A DNA stretch of 64,000 nt, from the NCBI RefSeq assembly GCF_028688855.1, contig NZ_JAQTXI010000004.1, forward strand, positions 1-64,000, given 5' to 3'. Each line of letters opens with the position of its first letter. Position 1 is the first letter of the stretch. The stretch comes from Neomegalonema sp. (GTDB lineage: Bacteria; Pseudomonadota; Alphaproteobacteria; Rhodobacterales; Rhodobacteraceae). The notes beneath the pieces were generated by a model. It was not told the DNA's origin, did no database searches, and saw nothing but the letters and a program-made list of their open reading frames with translations. The position numbers and the translations under genes are program-made. This document shows, in pieces, positions 7,281 through 15,097 of this stretch.

Positions 7281-7739
7281 TCAGTCTTCGCGCAAATCAT
7301 CCGGAAGGCAAGATTTCTCCTCGCCCTCAAAGAGCGCGAACATATCCATCTGCGCGGAGGGGGGGCGGTTGCGGGCGCGGTGGCGCCGCACGGTGCGGAT
7401 ATGGCAGCCGAGGGCGCGGGCGATCTGCGCCTCGGATTGCCCCTGGAGCAACCTCTGCCCAATGTCGTGGGCGAGCTTGCGGTCGCGGCCCGTCAGCCAG
7501 AGCGGAACCGTGATGGCGCCTGGCCCAAGCGCCTCAAGAATAGAGGCCGCGGCCTCCATGCCGACCGACTGGACCAGCAGGCTGTCCATCTCCAGATTTC
7601 GGCTGATGTAGATCTCGCGGCCGCCATGGTCGCGCGCCAACTGGACGGCCGCCTCCACGCCCGCGACCTCGGCGATGAGGCGAAGGCTGGGCGGCGGCTC
7701 TCCGAAAGATTTGAGAACATCGGCGCGCGAGGTCGTCAT
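7281..7739 (-). CDS. mor: Mor-family activator of middle/lytic transcription
   Basis: 152 aa. The C-terminal helix-turn-helix is clear (LLQGQSEAQIARALGCHIRT, residues about 97-116), preceded by the dimerisation region and a DRKLAHDIG motif. These features and the position after gemA and before the lysis genes match Mu Mor. It would recruit RNA polymerase to the promoter in front of the endolysin gene. It is probably expressed from the early transcript that starts near ner, and its start overlaps the gemA stop by one base. Confidence 0.85.
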   Translation of the reverse strand: MTTSRADVLKSFGEPPPSLRLIAEVAGVEAAVQLARDHGGREIYISRNLEMDSLLVQSVGMEAAASILEALGPGAITVPLWLTGRDRKLAHDIGQRLLQGQSEAQIARALGCHIRTVRRHRARNRPPSAQMDMFALFEGEEKSCLPDDLRED

Positions 7740-8176
7740 CAGAGAGCGCCCTGTCTGGCGAGAGCGCGGCGACGCCAGGCCTTGAGGCCCTCGATCACCT
7801 TCTCGGCGTCTTGCGGCGTGAGCCAGTCCGGATCGCCCACGCCATCGGGACGGGCGTCGGTCGCGGTCATCCGCGCCACGAAGCCGCGCAACCCTTCGCG
7901 CGTCGGATTCTCCAGCAGGTCATGGCGGCGCATGTCGCCCCAGAGCGCGAAGACCTTGCGCACATGGGCCTTGGGCGAAGGCTTGAAGTTTTTGCTCTTC
8001 GCACCGCCGGAGCGGGCGCGCAGGGTGAGCAGAACCCGTCGAAGCTGAGCCTCCGTCATGGCGCGGATCGAACGCTGACCGACCGTCTGCTCCAGAAAGG
8101 CCCGCCAGGTCTCGTCATCCTCCAGGCCAGCCACCTGACGGCGGGTCGCATGGACGGCTTTGATCGTGTCGCTCAT
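7739..8176 (-). CDS. gemA: GemA-like early regulatory protein (Mu gp16, DUF1018)
   Basis: 145 aa from ATG 8176. The DUF1018 pattern is visible: KAVHATRRQVAGLEDDETWR, MTEAQLRRVLLTLR, HVRKVFALWGDM and PDWLTPQDAEKVIEGLKAWR. In Mu, GemA (gp16) is an early protein that affects host gene expression and DNA topology. It overlaps the upstream small membrane protein gene (ATGA) and precedes mor, the Mu order. Confidence 0.85.
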   Translation of the reverse strand: MSDTIKAVHATRRQVAGLEDDETWRAFLEQTVGQRSIRAMTEAQLRRVLLTLRARSGGAKSKNFKPSPKAHVRKVFALWGDMRRHDLLENPTREGLRGFVARMTATDARPDGVGDPDWLTPQDAEKVIEGLKAWRRRALARQGAL

Positions 8177-8334
8177 CTCCAGAAACCTCCCGCATGCAGA
8201 AGAAGACCAAAAACCGCCGTCGACATGAGGGCGTCGGCGAAGCTCCAGGCCGCGCGCGGCTGGCCGTCCCTCAGAAGGGCCACGCAAAGACCGAACCCCA
8301 GAAGGCCGATGACGCTTCCTTGAGGCCAGCGCAT
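8173..8334 (-). CDS. Small two-segment membrane protein in the phage early operon
   Basis: 53 aa with two hydrophobic stretches (VIGLLGFGLCVALL and ALMSTAVFGLLLHAGGF). Start ATG 8334 overlaps the preceding stop and its own stop overlaps the gemA start, so it is embedded in a coupled series and is likely translated. No family is recognised. It could alter the host membrane or exclude superinfecting phages, but nothing in the sequence shows that. Confidence 0.55.
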   Translation of the reverse strand: MRWPQGSVIGLLGFGLCVALLRDGQPRAAWSFADALMSTAVFGLLLHAGGFWR

Positions 8335-8603
8335 CACCAACCCCCCTCGTCGGGGGCGGGCAAGCCGAGGAGGGGCGGCGCGGCGGCGATCTTCGCCCTC
8401 CCTTTCGTGCGGCGAGCCTCGGCGCGCTTCTGCGCCTCCACCTCTTTCCGCTGCTCCTCGATCTCCGCCAGATCTCTGAGCAGATGGTAGAGATCTCGGG
8501 CGTCGGCGGTTTCGATCTCGATCCTGACCACGCCCTTCTCGCCTTTCGTCGTGGAGGAGAAGGACTTCAGGCGGGAGGCCTCGCCGATGTAGATGATCGC
8601 CAT
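8334..8603 (-). CDS. Uncharacterised phage early protein, 89 aa
   Basis: Starts MAIIYIGEASRLKSF from ATG 8603, which overlaps the upstream stop (TGATG). A predicted helical, charged middle (ARDLYHLLRDLAEIEEQRKE) and a basic tail with a PAPDEGGW end are visible. No known domain is recognised. Its place among early genes between B and gemA suggests a role in host takeover or replication accessory functions, which is inference from position only. Confidence 0.6.
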   Translation of the reverse strand: MAIIYIGEASRLKSFSSTTKGEKGVVRIEIETADARDLYHLLRDLAEIEEQRKEVEAQKRAEARRTKGRAKIAAAPPLLGLPAPDEGGW

Positions 8604-9031
8604 CACGCCGCCTCCGTCTCTGCGGACCGGGCGGCGGTCGCGTCGTCGCGCCACAGCTGGACGACGCCTTGCGTCCGCTCGAAGCCGATGACGTGAACCA
8701 CCGGCTCCACCAGGGTGAAGCCGACGTCTGTTGCGACATGCCAGAGATCATTGCGGGCGAAGCTCTCCCTGACCAGCTGGAGCACCCGCATGCCGATCGC
8801 CTCGCCGCCCTCCAGAAAACAGCCAAGGCTCCAGAACCAATCCGCGAGAGCGAGACGCCTTCCCTGATGGACGAGGCGCGCCAGCTTGAGCGCCCAACTC
8901 TTGGGATCGGCGGCTTCGCCAAGACGCAGAGCGAGGCGCTCGAAATCCTTCACGCTGAAACTTCCCTCGCTCCAGAGTCCGGCCACGAAATAGCCAAGGT
9001 TCTCGGCCCTCGGATCAGGACGCCGTCCCAT
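8603..9031 (-). CDS. Uncharacterised phage early protein, 142 aa
   Basis: 142 aa with a Trp- and Leu-rich middle (ALKLARLVHQGRRLALADWF) and an acidic end. No domain is recognised. The start overlaps the upstream gene's end by 17 bp and its stop overlaps the next start (TGATG), supporting real translation within the early operon. Confidence 0.6.
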   Translation of the reverse strand: MGRRPDPRAENLGYFVAGLWSEGSFSVKDFERLALRLGEAADPKSWALKLARLVHQGRRLALADWFWSLGCFLEGGEAIGMRVLQLVRESFARNDLWHVATDVGFTLVEPVVHVIGFERTQGVVQLWRDDATAARSAETEAA

Positions 9032-9563
9032 GGGCGCCTCCCGCTTCCAGAGCCTTCAGCTTCCCCATGGCCGCCGCCTGCGAGAGGAACGTCTCATGCT
9101 CGATCAGGCCGCCCTCGCTCCAGGCGACGCCCCAGCGGATCGGCAGACTGCGGGCGCATTCCATCTCGACGAGCACTGGACCGGATTCGACCTCCCCGGC
9201 GTGTTCCGCCGCAGAGCGCCAGGCCTCGATCAGAAGGGAGGAAGCGTCCAGCGAGGCGCCGCATTCCGGCTCATCCCAGAGCATGTCGGGCGTTTCCAGA
9301 TCAGCGACGCGCGCCTCCAGATCGACGATCCTGGCGCGCAGGGCGGCCTTCTCGGGATCCTCCGGCGGTTCGGGCATGGGCCTGCCGTCTTTGGCGACGC
9401 CGAGAAGCTCGACCTTCACGAGGCCGTTCTCCAGATCCTCCGCATCCTGATTGCGGATTTGGGCCGCAAGACATCTTTCGGCGGCGTCTTCAGCGCTCGA
9501 AGCCGGAACCAGAAGAATGCTGTAAATCCGCGTCTTGCGGAATTTCACGGTGTAAAGAGGCAT
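9015..9563 (-). CDS. Uncharacterised phage early protein, 182 aa
   Basis: 182 aa beginning MPLYTVKFRKTRIYSILLVP, a beta-rich N-terminus followed by an Ala/Glu-rich helix (AALRARIVDLEARVADLE, probably a short coiled coil). No family is recognised. It is preceded by AGGAG and follows the lectin-fold gene after a strong hairpin, so its expression may be set apart from that gene. Confidence 0.6.
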   Translation of the reverse strand: MPLYTVKFRKTRIYSILLVPASSAEDAAERCLAAQIRNQDAEDLENGLVKVELLGVAKDGRPMPEPPEDPEKAALRARIVDLEARVADLETPDMLWDEPECGASLDASSLLIEAWRSAAEHAGEVESGPVLVEMECARSLPIRWGVAWSEGGLIEHETFLSQAAAMGKLKALEAGGAHGTAS

Positions 9564-9586
9564 GACGATCTCCTGAGAAGCATCCT

Positions 9587-9613
9587 GCGGGCGGCCGTCT
9601 TCGGGCCGCCCGC
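9587..9613. terminator. Strong 10-bp hairpin just after the lectin-fold gene
   Basis: GCGGGCGGCC and GGCCGCCCGC pair perfectly around a 7-base loop. The hairpin begins 8 bases after the stop codon at 9621. No T-run follows on the minus strand. It may act as a transcription attenuator. A hairpin right after the variable region is also a feature of diversity-generating retroelement targets (see findings). Confidence 0.5.
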
Positions 9614-9620
9614 CCCTGGA

Positions 9621-10841
9621 TCAGACCGCGAAGACGGGCCGAAACCCGACGCTGGAATTGGCGTGATCAGGCCGACAGGCCAGACTGAGCGAGAAGAGGC
9701 CGTAGTCCTGGCGGCTGATCCAGCTGCCGCCGCTCAGGGCGACGCCCCCGCGATCTTCGCCGCGCCCCCAGACATGATCCTTCGTCGCCGCCTTCTCGGG
9801 ACCGCCGATCACGCGGGAGGGAATGAAGATCGTCGAGAGGTCGAAGCCTTCGCCCCGCTCCTCATGGAAGGCCGTCGGGAAGCCGTCGCCCAGGCCCGGC
9901 CCATAAGGCACGCCCGTGTCGGTCCAGAATTCGTCGCCGGGCTTCTGATCGCTCCAGATCTCGATCCCGCCCCAGGCGTTGATCCGCAGCCCGTCCGTGA
10001 ACTGCCAGACGTCGCCCCAGAGATCACGGATCCCGCGCCATTCCGCAGGCAGGACGCCCGTCGGCGAGACGCCCTCCCGTTCGAAGATCCCGACCACGCC
10101 GCCGATGGGCGCGCCCTTGTCGATCAGCGCCAGCAGCTGCACGGCGGCCAGATCATGGACCGACCAGAGTCGCCAGCCTTCGCCGAGCGTTCGGCAACCC
10201 TCCCGCGCCTTGCGGATCGTGAGGCCGGTCCAGGGCCTGCGCCGCGCCTTCATCGTGAGGCCTTCGCCCTCTTCGGAGCGGCTGGCCAGATATTTGCCGA
10301 TCCAGATGAACTCCGAGGAGCCGCCTTCGGCCTTCGCAAAAGCCGGATGCAGGCGGAAGCCCTCGCGCGGCCAGGGCGAGATCCACCAGATGCGCTCGTC
10401 GCCGCGCCGCTCGCTCCGCAGCCAGAAGCGCGGGATTCTCACCATTTCGGAATCGTCCTCCAGCCGCACCTCGCCGATGCGGCTGAAGATCGGATGATCG
10501 CGGAAGGTCGCGTAATCCACATGCAGCGTGGCGCCGTCATGATCGACGCGCCGCCAGAGGCCGCCCTCGCCGAGGGCGATCCCGATCACGCCCGCGCGCA
10601 GGCGGTCGGAGACGGCGGTCTCTTCAGCGAAGGCGCGGGCGCAATCCACCTCAGGCCCGCGCAGGAAAGCCCACATCTCGCGGGCCTGATCCAGAGCATG
10701 GACAGGCGCAAGGCCCGCGTCGAAGGCCTGCCAGAGCAGGCGCGCGCGCTGCTCGCACCCCCAGTCGGGGGCGGGCGTGCGGATTTTTTCGACCGGAAAG
10801 GAGGCGAAATCCGGAGAAACAGGGTTGATCGTCTGGTTCAT
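9621..10841 (-). CDS. C-type-lectin-fold (FGE/Lcl-like) protein resembling DGR variable proteins
   Basis: 406 aa. The N-terminal part (residues 1-130) is unrecognised. From about 130 it follows the pattern of phage receptor-binding or structural proteins of the Lcl/DUF1566-FGE class: MVRIPRFWLRSE, WISPWPREGFRLHPAF, FIWIGKYLAS, LGEGWRLWSVHDLAAVQLL, GIRDLWGDVWQFTDG. The last 37 residues start SGGSW and end SSVGFRPV, the C-terminal element of C-type-lectin-fold variable proteins. Such proteins normally sit on tail tips or host surfaces. Here the gene lies in the early region between B and gemA, which is odd. Its ATG is preceded by GAGAGGAAA. The role is unproven. Confidence 0.65.
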   Translation of the reverse strand: MNQTINPVSPDFASFPVEKIRTPAPDWGCEQRARLLWQAFDAGLAPVHALDQAREMWAFLRGPEVDCARAFAEETAVSDRLRAGVIGIALGEGGLWRRVDHDGATLHVDYATFRDHPIFSRIGEVRLEDDSEMVRIPRFWLRSERRGDERIWWISPWPREGFRLHPAFAKAEGGSSEFIWIGKYLASRSEEGEGLTMKARRRPWTGLTIRKAREGCRTLGEGWRLWSVHDLAAVQLLALIDKGAPIGGVVGIFEREGVSPTGVLPAEWRGIRDLWGDVWQFTDGLRINAWGGIEIWSDQKPGDEFWTDTGVPYGPGLGDGFPTAFHEERGEGFDLSTIFIPSRVIGGPEKAATKDHVWGRGEDRGGVALSGGSWISRQDYGLFSLSLACRPDHANSSVGFRPVFAV

Positions 10842-10852
10842 GGGGTTTCCTC

Positions 10853-11161
10853 TCAGGAGAGCAGCCGGCTGACGGGTGCGGCGGACGGCAGGCGCACGCG
10901 GCCTTCGCCGCCCGCCTCGATCTCCGCCTTGCGCGGCCAGTTCTCGACGATGGTCAGATCCGTGGCGCGCGCGATCACGCGGGCCAGTCTTTGCGCGTCC
11001 TCCAGTCCGGAGAAGCGGAGGATGCAGGCGTGGGCGAGCAGCGCCGCCGCCACGCCGACGACGACGGCCGCATCCTCCTCAGCGTCCAGAAGGACGTCGA
11101 GCGGATCCATGGAGGATCCGGGCTCAGACGAAACGTCGCTCTTCGGGTCGAAATCCGACAT
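10853..11161 (-). CDS. Uncharacterised phage early protein, 102 aa
   Basis: Starts at ATG 11161 with an excellent AAAGGAGG ribosome site seven bases upstream. The N-terminus is acidic (MSDFDPKSDVSSEPGSSMDP). A small helical hydrophobic core follows (AAVVVGVAAALLAHACILRF) and then LEDAQRLARVIARATDLTI. The longer upstream frame is rejected because it is Arg-rich and lacks a ribosome site. No family recognised. Confidence 0.6.
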   Translation of the reverse strand: MSDFDPKSDVSSEPGSSMDPLDVLLDAEEDAAVVVGVAAALLAHACILRFSGLEDAQRLARVIARATDLTIVENWPRKAEIEAGGEGRVRLPSAAPVSRLLS

Positions 11162-11193
11162 TTCAACCTCCTTTAAACGGGGTTTGAAGAGGA

Positions 11194-11484
11194 TCAGGCG
11201 TGATCGGGAGAAGGCGCGCCGCGCGGGCGGGCGCGCTGGCGCCAATGGTCGAGGCGGACGACGCCCCCCTCTTCCGGAAAATCCTCGCAGGCGCCGGATC
11301 GCGCCTGCGGGAGGGTCAGCGCGGGCGGCAGGACCGCGCCCTCCAGAGCCTCGACGCGCTCTGCGGCTTCGGCCAGAAGCTCGCAGGCCTTCAGGACCGT
11401 CCCGATGGTCAGGCTGTCCCTGTGGATCTGATCGTAGAGATGGCTGGCCACATGGCGGATCTCTCTGCTCAGCATGGCGATCAT
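11194..11484 (-). CDS. Uncharacterised phage early protein, 96 aa
   Basis: 96 aa (MIAMLSREIRHVASHLYDQI...), helical in its first 50 residues with a Pro-rich tail. The ATG overlaps the MuB stop codon (ATGA), so translation is coupled to B. No domain recognised; host or replication accessory functions are typical for genes in this place. Confidence 0.6.
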   Translation of the reverse strand: MIAMLSREIRHVASHLYDQIHRDSLTIGTVLKACELLAEAAERVEALEGAVLPPALTLPQARSGACEDFPEEGGVVRLDHWRQRARPRGAPSPDHA

Positions 11485-12464
11485 TCCTTCACGTTCAGAT
11501 TGGCGCGGGCCTGCCGCAGGCCCTTCAGCGTCACCCCCTCGCCGCCGCCCGCCATGGCGGCCAGCACGAGAACCTTGCTCACGCCGCGCAGGGCGCCGGG
11601 CTCTTCGGCCACCTCGCGCAACAGGGCGATCTCCTCCGCGCCCTTCACGCCCCAGGCTGAGGCCAGAACCCGCACGTCGCCGAGGGTCGCGCCCTTGAGG
11701 AAGAGGCGCATGCCGATCCGGCTGTAGAGCTGGGCGAATCGCAGCGAGCGCTCGCCCCCCGTGAGGCGGGCGTAGACGTCGGGATTGCCCACGAAGGCGA
11801 GGCCGACCCCGGTCGCGTCATGGATGGAGCGCAGTTCCTCCAGAGCAGCCACGGAGAGATGCTGCGCCTCGTCGACGATGAGCAGGCCGCGCGTGTTCTC
11901 GACGCGGCGGCGAATGGCGCGGGCCAGCTTGCGCCGCCCGATCTCCCGCACGCCGACCGCGTCGCCGACCTCCTCCAGCGCCGCGCCGAGCGAGGCGCTG
12001 TTGGGCGAGATCGTCGCCGTCCAGACCGAGGGATTGCTGTCGCGATATTGCTGGATGGCCTTGGTCTTGCCCACGCCCGGATGGCCGTAGACGCAGACGA
12101 CGTCCCCCATCATCTGGGCGTAGCTGAAGACCGCGAGGATCTTCTCCACCGTGGGCGAGCGGAAAAAATTCGGGCGGCTGGGCAGAAGTCCCGCGGCCGC
12201 GTCATGGCGGTCCTGAGCCGCCAGCCATTGCCGGATCTTGACCTCAAGAGCCTGCACGTCGCCGGGGTATTTGCCGTTGAGCCATTGGCTCAGGGCGGTG
12301 ACGGAGGCGCCGATCTCGGTGGCGGCGCGCGCCTGAGAGAGGCTGCGGCGCTCCATCAGCCCGCGCACGCGATCCTGAAGCGGCGGATGCGACAGGGCGC
12401 GATCATCAGGAACGAGGGCCTCCAGATCGGTTTCGATCTGGACGGAATCGAGTTTGGCGTTCAT
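11481..12464 (-). CDS. B: MuB-like transposition target-selection ATPase
   Basis: 327 aa from ATG 12464. An N-terminal HTH (LSQARAATEIGASVTALSQW, residues 42-61) precedes an AAA+ domain with Walker A GHPGVGKTKA (127-136) and Walker B LLIVDEAQHL (194-203). In Mu, MuB polymerises on DNA in ATP form, captures target DNA, stimulates MuA and gives target immunity. It follows gene A after a 72-bp gap that holds a 12-bp hairpin. Confidence 0.92.
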   Translation of the reverse strand: MNAKLDSVQIETDLEALVPDDRALSHPPLQDRVRGLMERRSLSQARAATEIGASVTALSQWLNGKYPGDVQALEVKIRQWLAAQDRHDAAAGLLPSRPNFFRSPTVEKILAVFSYAQMMGDVVCVYGHPGVGKTKAIQQYRDSNPSVWTATISPNSASLGAALEEVGDAVGVREIGRRKLARAIRRRVENTRGLLIVDEAQHLSVAALEELRSIHDATGVGLAFVGNPDVYARLTGGERSLRFAQLYSRIGMRLFLKGATLGDVRVLASAWGVKGAEEIALLREVAEEPGALRGVSKVLVLAAMAGGGEGVTLKGLRQARANLNVKE

Positions 12465-12501
12465 CTTCAGGAAACTCCTGTTTCTGTAGGTTCCAGGGGT
12501 C

Positions 12502-12532
12502 GGCCGATGGGCGGTTGCTTCGCCCATCGGCC
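12502..12532. terminator. 12-bp hairpin between transposase A and B genes
   Basis: GGCCGATGGGCG and CGCCCATCGGCC pair perfectly over a 7-base loop, starting just after the A stop codon. There is no T tail on the minus strand. It may reduce B relative to A or protect the upstream transcript. Confidence 0.45.
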
Positions 12533-12536
12533 TCTT

Positions 12537-14576
12537 TCATTCGGCGGGCGGCAGGCCGCGCCAGACGCGAGCGCCCGCCAAAGCCCGCCGGACGAATTCG
12601 TTTCCGCCCTCCTCATCCTCCTCCTGCGGTGCGGCCGCAGGCCTCTGGCGCGCGGCCAGAGCGGAGAAGTCGATGAGATCGGCGGCGGAATCTTCTTCGA
12701 TCTCCAGGCGCGCAAGGGCGTCGCGGGCGGGATCGGGAATGCGGAGGAAATGGCCCGCCACCACGGCGCCGGTGGCGGCCGCCGGCGGCGTTTCGGCCTC
12801 CTCGCGGGCGACGGAGGTCCGGCGGGCCTTGTCGTAAAGCGCGGCGCGCTCCAGCGCCTTCATGTTCGCCGCAGCCGCAGCCCCCGCCTTGACGGATTTG
12901 ACCAGACGCCGCTTGTTCTTGTTCCACTCGCGGCCCTCGTCGGCGCTGTTGAAGGCGGAGTCCGGCTTGTAATCTGCGACCGCCAGATAGCGCCCGTTCA
13001 GTGCGTAGAGGTGGACGCCCGCACTCAGGTTCTCGGGATCGAACATGACCGCCACCCGCTGACCTGCCAGCCGGGCCGAAACCTCGGACCAGTAACGGTT
13101 CTTGCGATGGGCGCCGCTTCCGGCCTTGATGCTGATCACGCCGCTTTGGCCGATGGTCACGACCTCGCGCGACATCAGCAGCAGACGGCGCTGGCGCTCG
13201 GAAAGCTGGCGCGGGACGACTCCCTCGGAGGCCTCCGCCCAGGCCTGATCGAAGCTCAGAACGCCCCGGCACAGCTGGGTCTTGCGGTTCGGCTGGGCGT
13301 TATGGCGGCGAATCTCGTCGGCGAGCGCGGCCTGCACCTCCTCGACCGCGACCGCCGAGGCTTTGCTGAAGCCCCGCCCGATCAGGGCGGGATGGGTCGC
13401 GACCTTGTCGTGGATCCCACCGATGCCGAAGGCGCGCTCGATGGGCTTGGCGCCGGGATTGCCGATCTCTTTGTCCGGATTGGTGAAATGCGGTTCGATC
13501 CCGAGGGCGAGCAGCATGCCGATCCCGTCATGCTCGTCCTTGAAGCGGCGGCGGCCCCTCGCTCCGGCGCTCATCGGCTTGTTCGCCGCCACCATGGTGT
13601 TGTCCACCCACATATGCGCGGGCGCGCAGACCGAGGTCAGGTCATAAGTGGCTAGCCGGAAAAGGTCTGCATGCTCGGTCTTGCCGAGACGGAACGCCAG
13701 GATCCGGCGCGTGGCGACGTCCTGAAACAGCCAGGCCGTCGCCGTGTTGAGGATCTCGCCGTCCGGGAACCGCACCCAGAGCTTGTCGAATTTGAGGCCG
13801 TCGCCGTTCACCGCCTCGCCCGGCGCGAAGACGCTGGCGTCGCGGCGCTGCTTGGGCAGACGGTCGGAGATCGCGCCCATGCCCTCGCGCATGAAGATCA
13901 CGACGAGCGGATCGAGATCCGTCTCGATCCGCCGCGCCAGCGTCTTGGCGGAGGGGATGGTCCAGCCCTCGCTGGCCGCGACTTCCGCCAGCCGCCGATA
14001 GCTGTCGGCGTGGCTCGGCTGGCGGCGGGTGAGGTAATGCCCGACGTAGAAATCCCAGGCCGCCGCATCGCATTCGGCGCGGCGGTCGACCTTCCCGGCG
14101 TAGCGAGGAGCCAGAGCGGGCAGCCAGTTCCGGCGCTCGATCCCCTTCACCGCGGCCATCCAGCGCCGCAGCGTGGCCGGAGCCGCGCCCGATTCCTCCG
14201 CGATCAGCTCCACCGCCCGGACGCGGCTGGCGCCGCTCTCGATCAGCGTTGCGACATCGAGGAGCAGATTCATCCGCCGTTCCGCCTCCGCCCGATGATG
14301 TTCGGGCTGGTTCTCGTAAAATCCCCAGGCCTCGTCCTGTAGCGGCGGCTCGACGGCGCCCTTCGGCGCCGCCTTGCGCTGGCGCAGCAGCCAGGCCGCG
14401 CGGGCGCGCTCCGGCAGGCCGGAGACGTGATATTCCAGACCCCCGCCGCGACCCGCCTCCCGCTGGCGGCTTCCCCAGCCGTCGCGCTTCGCGCGCCTGA
14501 TGACGCCGCTCTCGCTGGCTGGAATTCCCGGCAATCCTTGGGCGGCCCAATCCGCCGCCGAGAGCCATTCGGTCAT
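12537..14576 (-). CDS. A: MuA-like DDE transposase
   Basis: 679 aa from ATG 14576 (longer frame rejected; the ATG overlaps a short ORF's stop). The N-terminus MTEWLSAADWAAQGLPG with a following helix-turn-helix region is the end/enhancer-binding part. The catalytic core shows Asp259 (VNGDGLKFDK), Asp325 (MWVDNTMVAANK) and Glu380 (KPIERAFG), with spacing like Mu D269/D336/E392. It cuts and joins phage ends for integration and replicative transposition together with B. The C-terminal 70 residues would contact B. All catalytic residues are present. Confidence 0.93.
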   Translation of the reverse strand: MTEWLSAADWAAQGLPGIPASESGVIRRAKRDGWGSRQREAGRGGGLEYHVSGLPERARAAWLLRQRKAAPKGAVEPPLQDEAWGFYENQPEHHRAEAERRMNLLLDVATLIESGASRVRAVELIAEESGAAPATLRRWMAAVKGIERRNWLPALAPRYAGKVDRRAECDAAAWDFYVGHYLTRRQPSHADSYRRLAEVAASEGWTIPSAKTLARRIETDLDPLVVIFMREGMGAISDRLPKQRRDASVFAPGEAVNGDGLKFDKLWVRFPDGEILNTATAWLFQDVATRRILAFRLGKTEHADLFRLATYDLTSVCAPAHMWVDNTMVAANKPMSAGARGRRRFKDEHDGIGMLLALGIEPHFTNPDKEIGNPGAKPIERAFGIGGIHDKVATHPALIGRGFSKASAVAVEEVQAALADEIRRHNAQPNRKTQLCRGVLSFDQAWAEASEGVVPRQLSERQRRLLLMSREVVTIGQSGVISIKAGSGAHRKNRYWSEVSARLAGQRVAVMFDPENLSAGVHLYALNGRYLAVADYKPDSAFNSADEGREWNKNKRRLVKSVKAGAAAAANMKALERAALYDKARRTSVAREEAETPPAAATGAVVAGHFLRIPDPARDALARLEIEEDSAADLIDFSALAARQRPAAAPQEEDEEGGNEFVRRALAGARVWRGLPPAE

Positions 14577-14647
14577 GATCGCCCCCTTTGGGGCGGCTTC
14601 CGCCGCTCGCAGCCGGGGATCACAAATTGCAGGCCCCATTCGGTCAT
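14573..14647 (-). CDS. 24-codon coupled ORF in front of MuA
   Basis: Reads MTEWGLQFVIPGCERRKPPQ and ends RGRS. Its start ATG overlaps the preceding ORF's stop (ATGA) and its TGA overlaps the MuA ATG (ATGA). It may be a separate leader peptide. More likely it is the true 3' part of one gene whose frame is broken at a run of ten G (14676-14685). Confidence 0.35.
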   Translation of the reverse strand: MTEWGLQFVIPGCERRKPPQRGRS

Positions 14648-14817
14648 CTCGACGGACCACGGGCAGGGAAGCGAAATCCCCCCCCCCTCGATTCCTGGTC
14701 CTGCGACATGGCCGCGGCCTCCTGCTGCGTTCCCGTTGCGCCGACGCCAGCCCCCGCGCCCTGCGCCAGGGCGCGGGCGGATCTGGATTTCCGGATGAGG
14801 GGGCTGGCGGACTTCAT
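14644..14817 (-). CDS. Small ORF between the HU-like gene and MuA, interrupted by a G10 tract
   Basis: 57 aa, beginning MKSASPLIRKSRSARALAQ. The ATG overlaps the HU-like gene's stop (TGATG) behind a GAGGAGG site, so initiation is likely. A tract of ten G changes the outcome: as written the frame ends after GGGFRFPARGPSR. One extra base would instead read on through SLPCPWSVEMTEWGLQFVIP to a stop overlapping the MuA start. No family recognised. Confidence 0.4.
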   Translation of the reverse strand: MKSASPLIRKSRSARALAQGAGAGVGATGTQQEAAAMSQDQESRGGGFRFPARGPSR

Positions 14818-15095
14818 CAGCCCTCCTCGCGCAGGGCGGGAGAGGCCCGGAAAGCCAGCGTCGAGCTGGCGCGGATCTCGATGGCCTCGCCGGTTTGAGG
14901 ATTGCGCCCGGCGCGCGAGCCCCGCGAACGACGCTCGAATGCGCCGAATCCCTTGATCGAGACCTCATGCCCGGCGCCGGTGGTCTCGACGATGGCGGCC
15001 AGCGCCTCGTCAAGCACGGCGTCGACCTGATCCTTGTGGAACCCGGTCGCCTCGGCGACCTGCGCGATCAGCGTGAGTTTGGTCAATCTGGTCAT
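14817..15095 (-). CDS. HU/IHF-family nucleoid protein encoded by the prophage
   Basis: 92 aa from ATG 15095. The HU fold is obvious: MTRLTKLTLIAQVAEATGF, then AVLDEALAAIVETTGAG, the conserved EVSIKGFGAFERR, and GRNPQTGEAIEI at the DNA-binding arm. Mu transposition needs host HU and IHF to bend the ends and enhancer. Some Mu-like phages carry their own copy between ner and A, which fits here. It probably binds and bends DNA as a dimer. Confidence 0.9.
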   Translation of the reverse strand: MTRLTKLTLIAQVAEATGFHKDQVDAVLDEALAAIVETTGAGHEVSIKGFGAFERRSRGSRAGRNPQTGEAIEIRASSTLAFRASPALREEG

Positions 15096-15097
15096 GT

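Noticed and set aside
9564..9620. Reading the hairpin after the lectin-fold gene as proof of a diversity-generating retroelement
   Set aside because: GC hairpins are common between genes here, and no reverse transcriptase or template repeat is in the window. Kept only as a hypothesis.
9030..11660. 876-codon open frame on the plus strand through the phage early genes
   Set aside because: Antisense shadow of the lectin-fold and neighbouring genes, which have ribosome sites, overlaps and recognisable motifs. High GC creates such frames.
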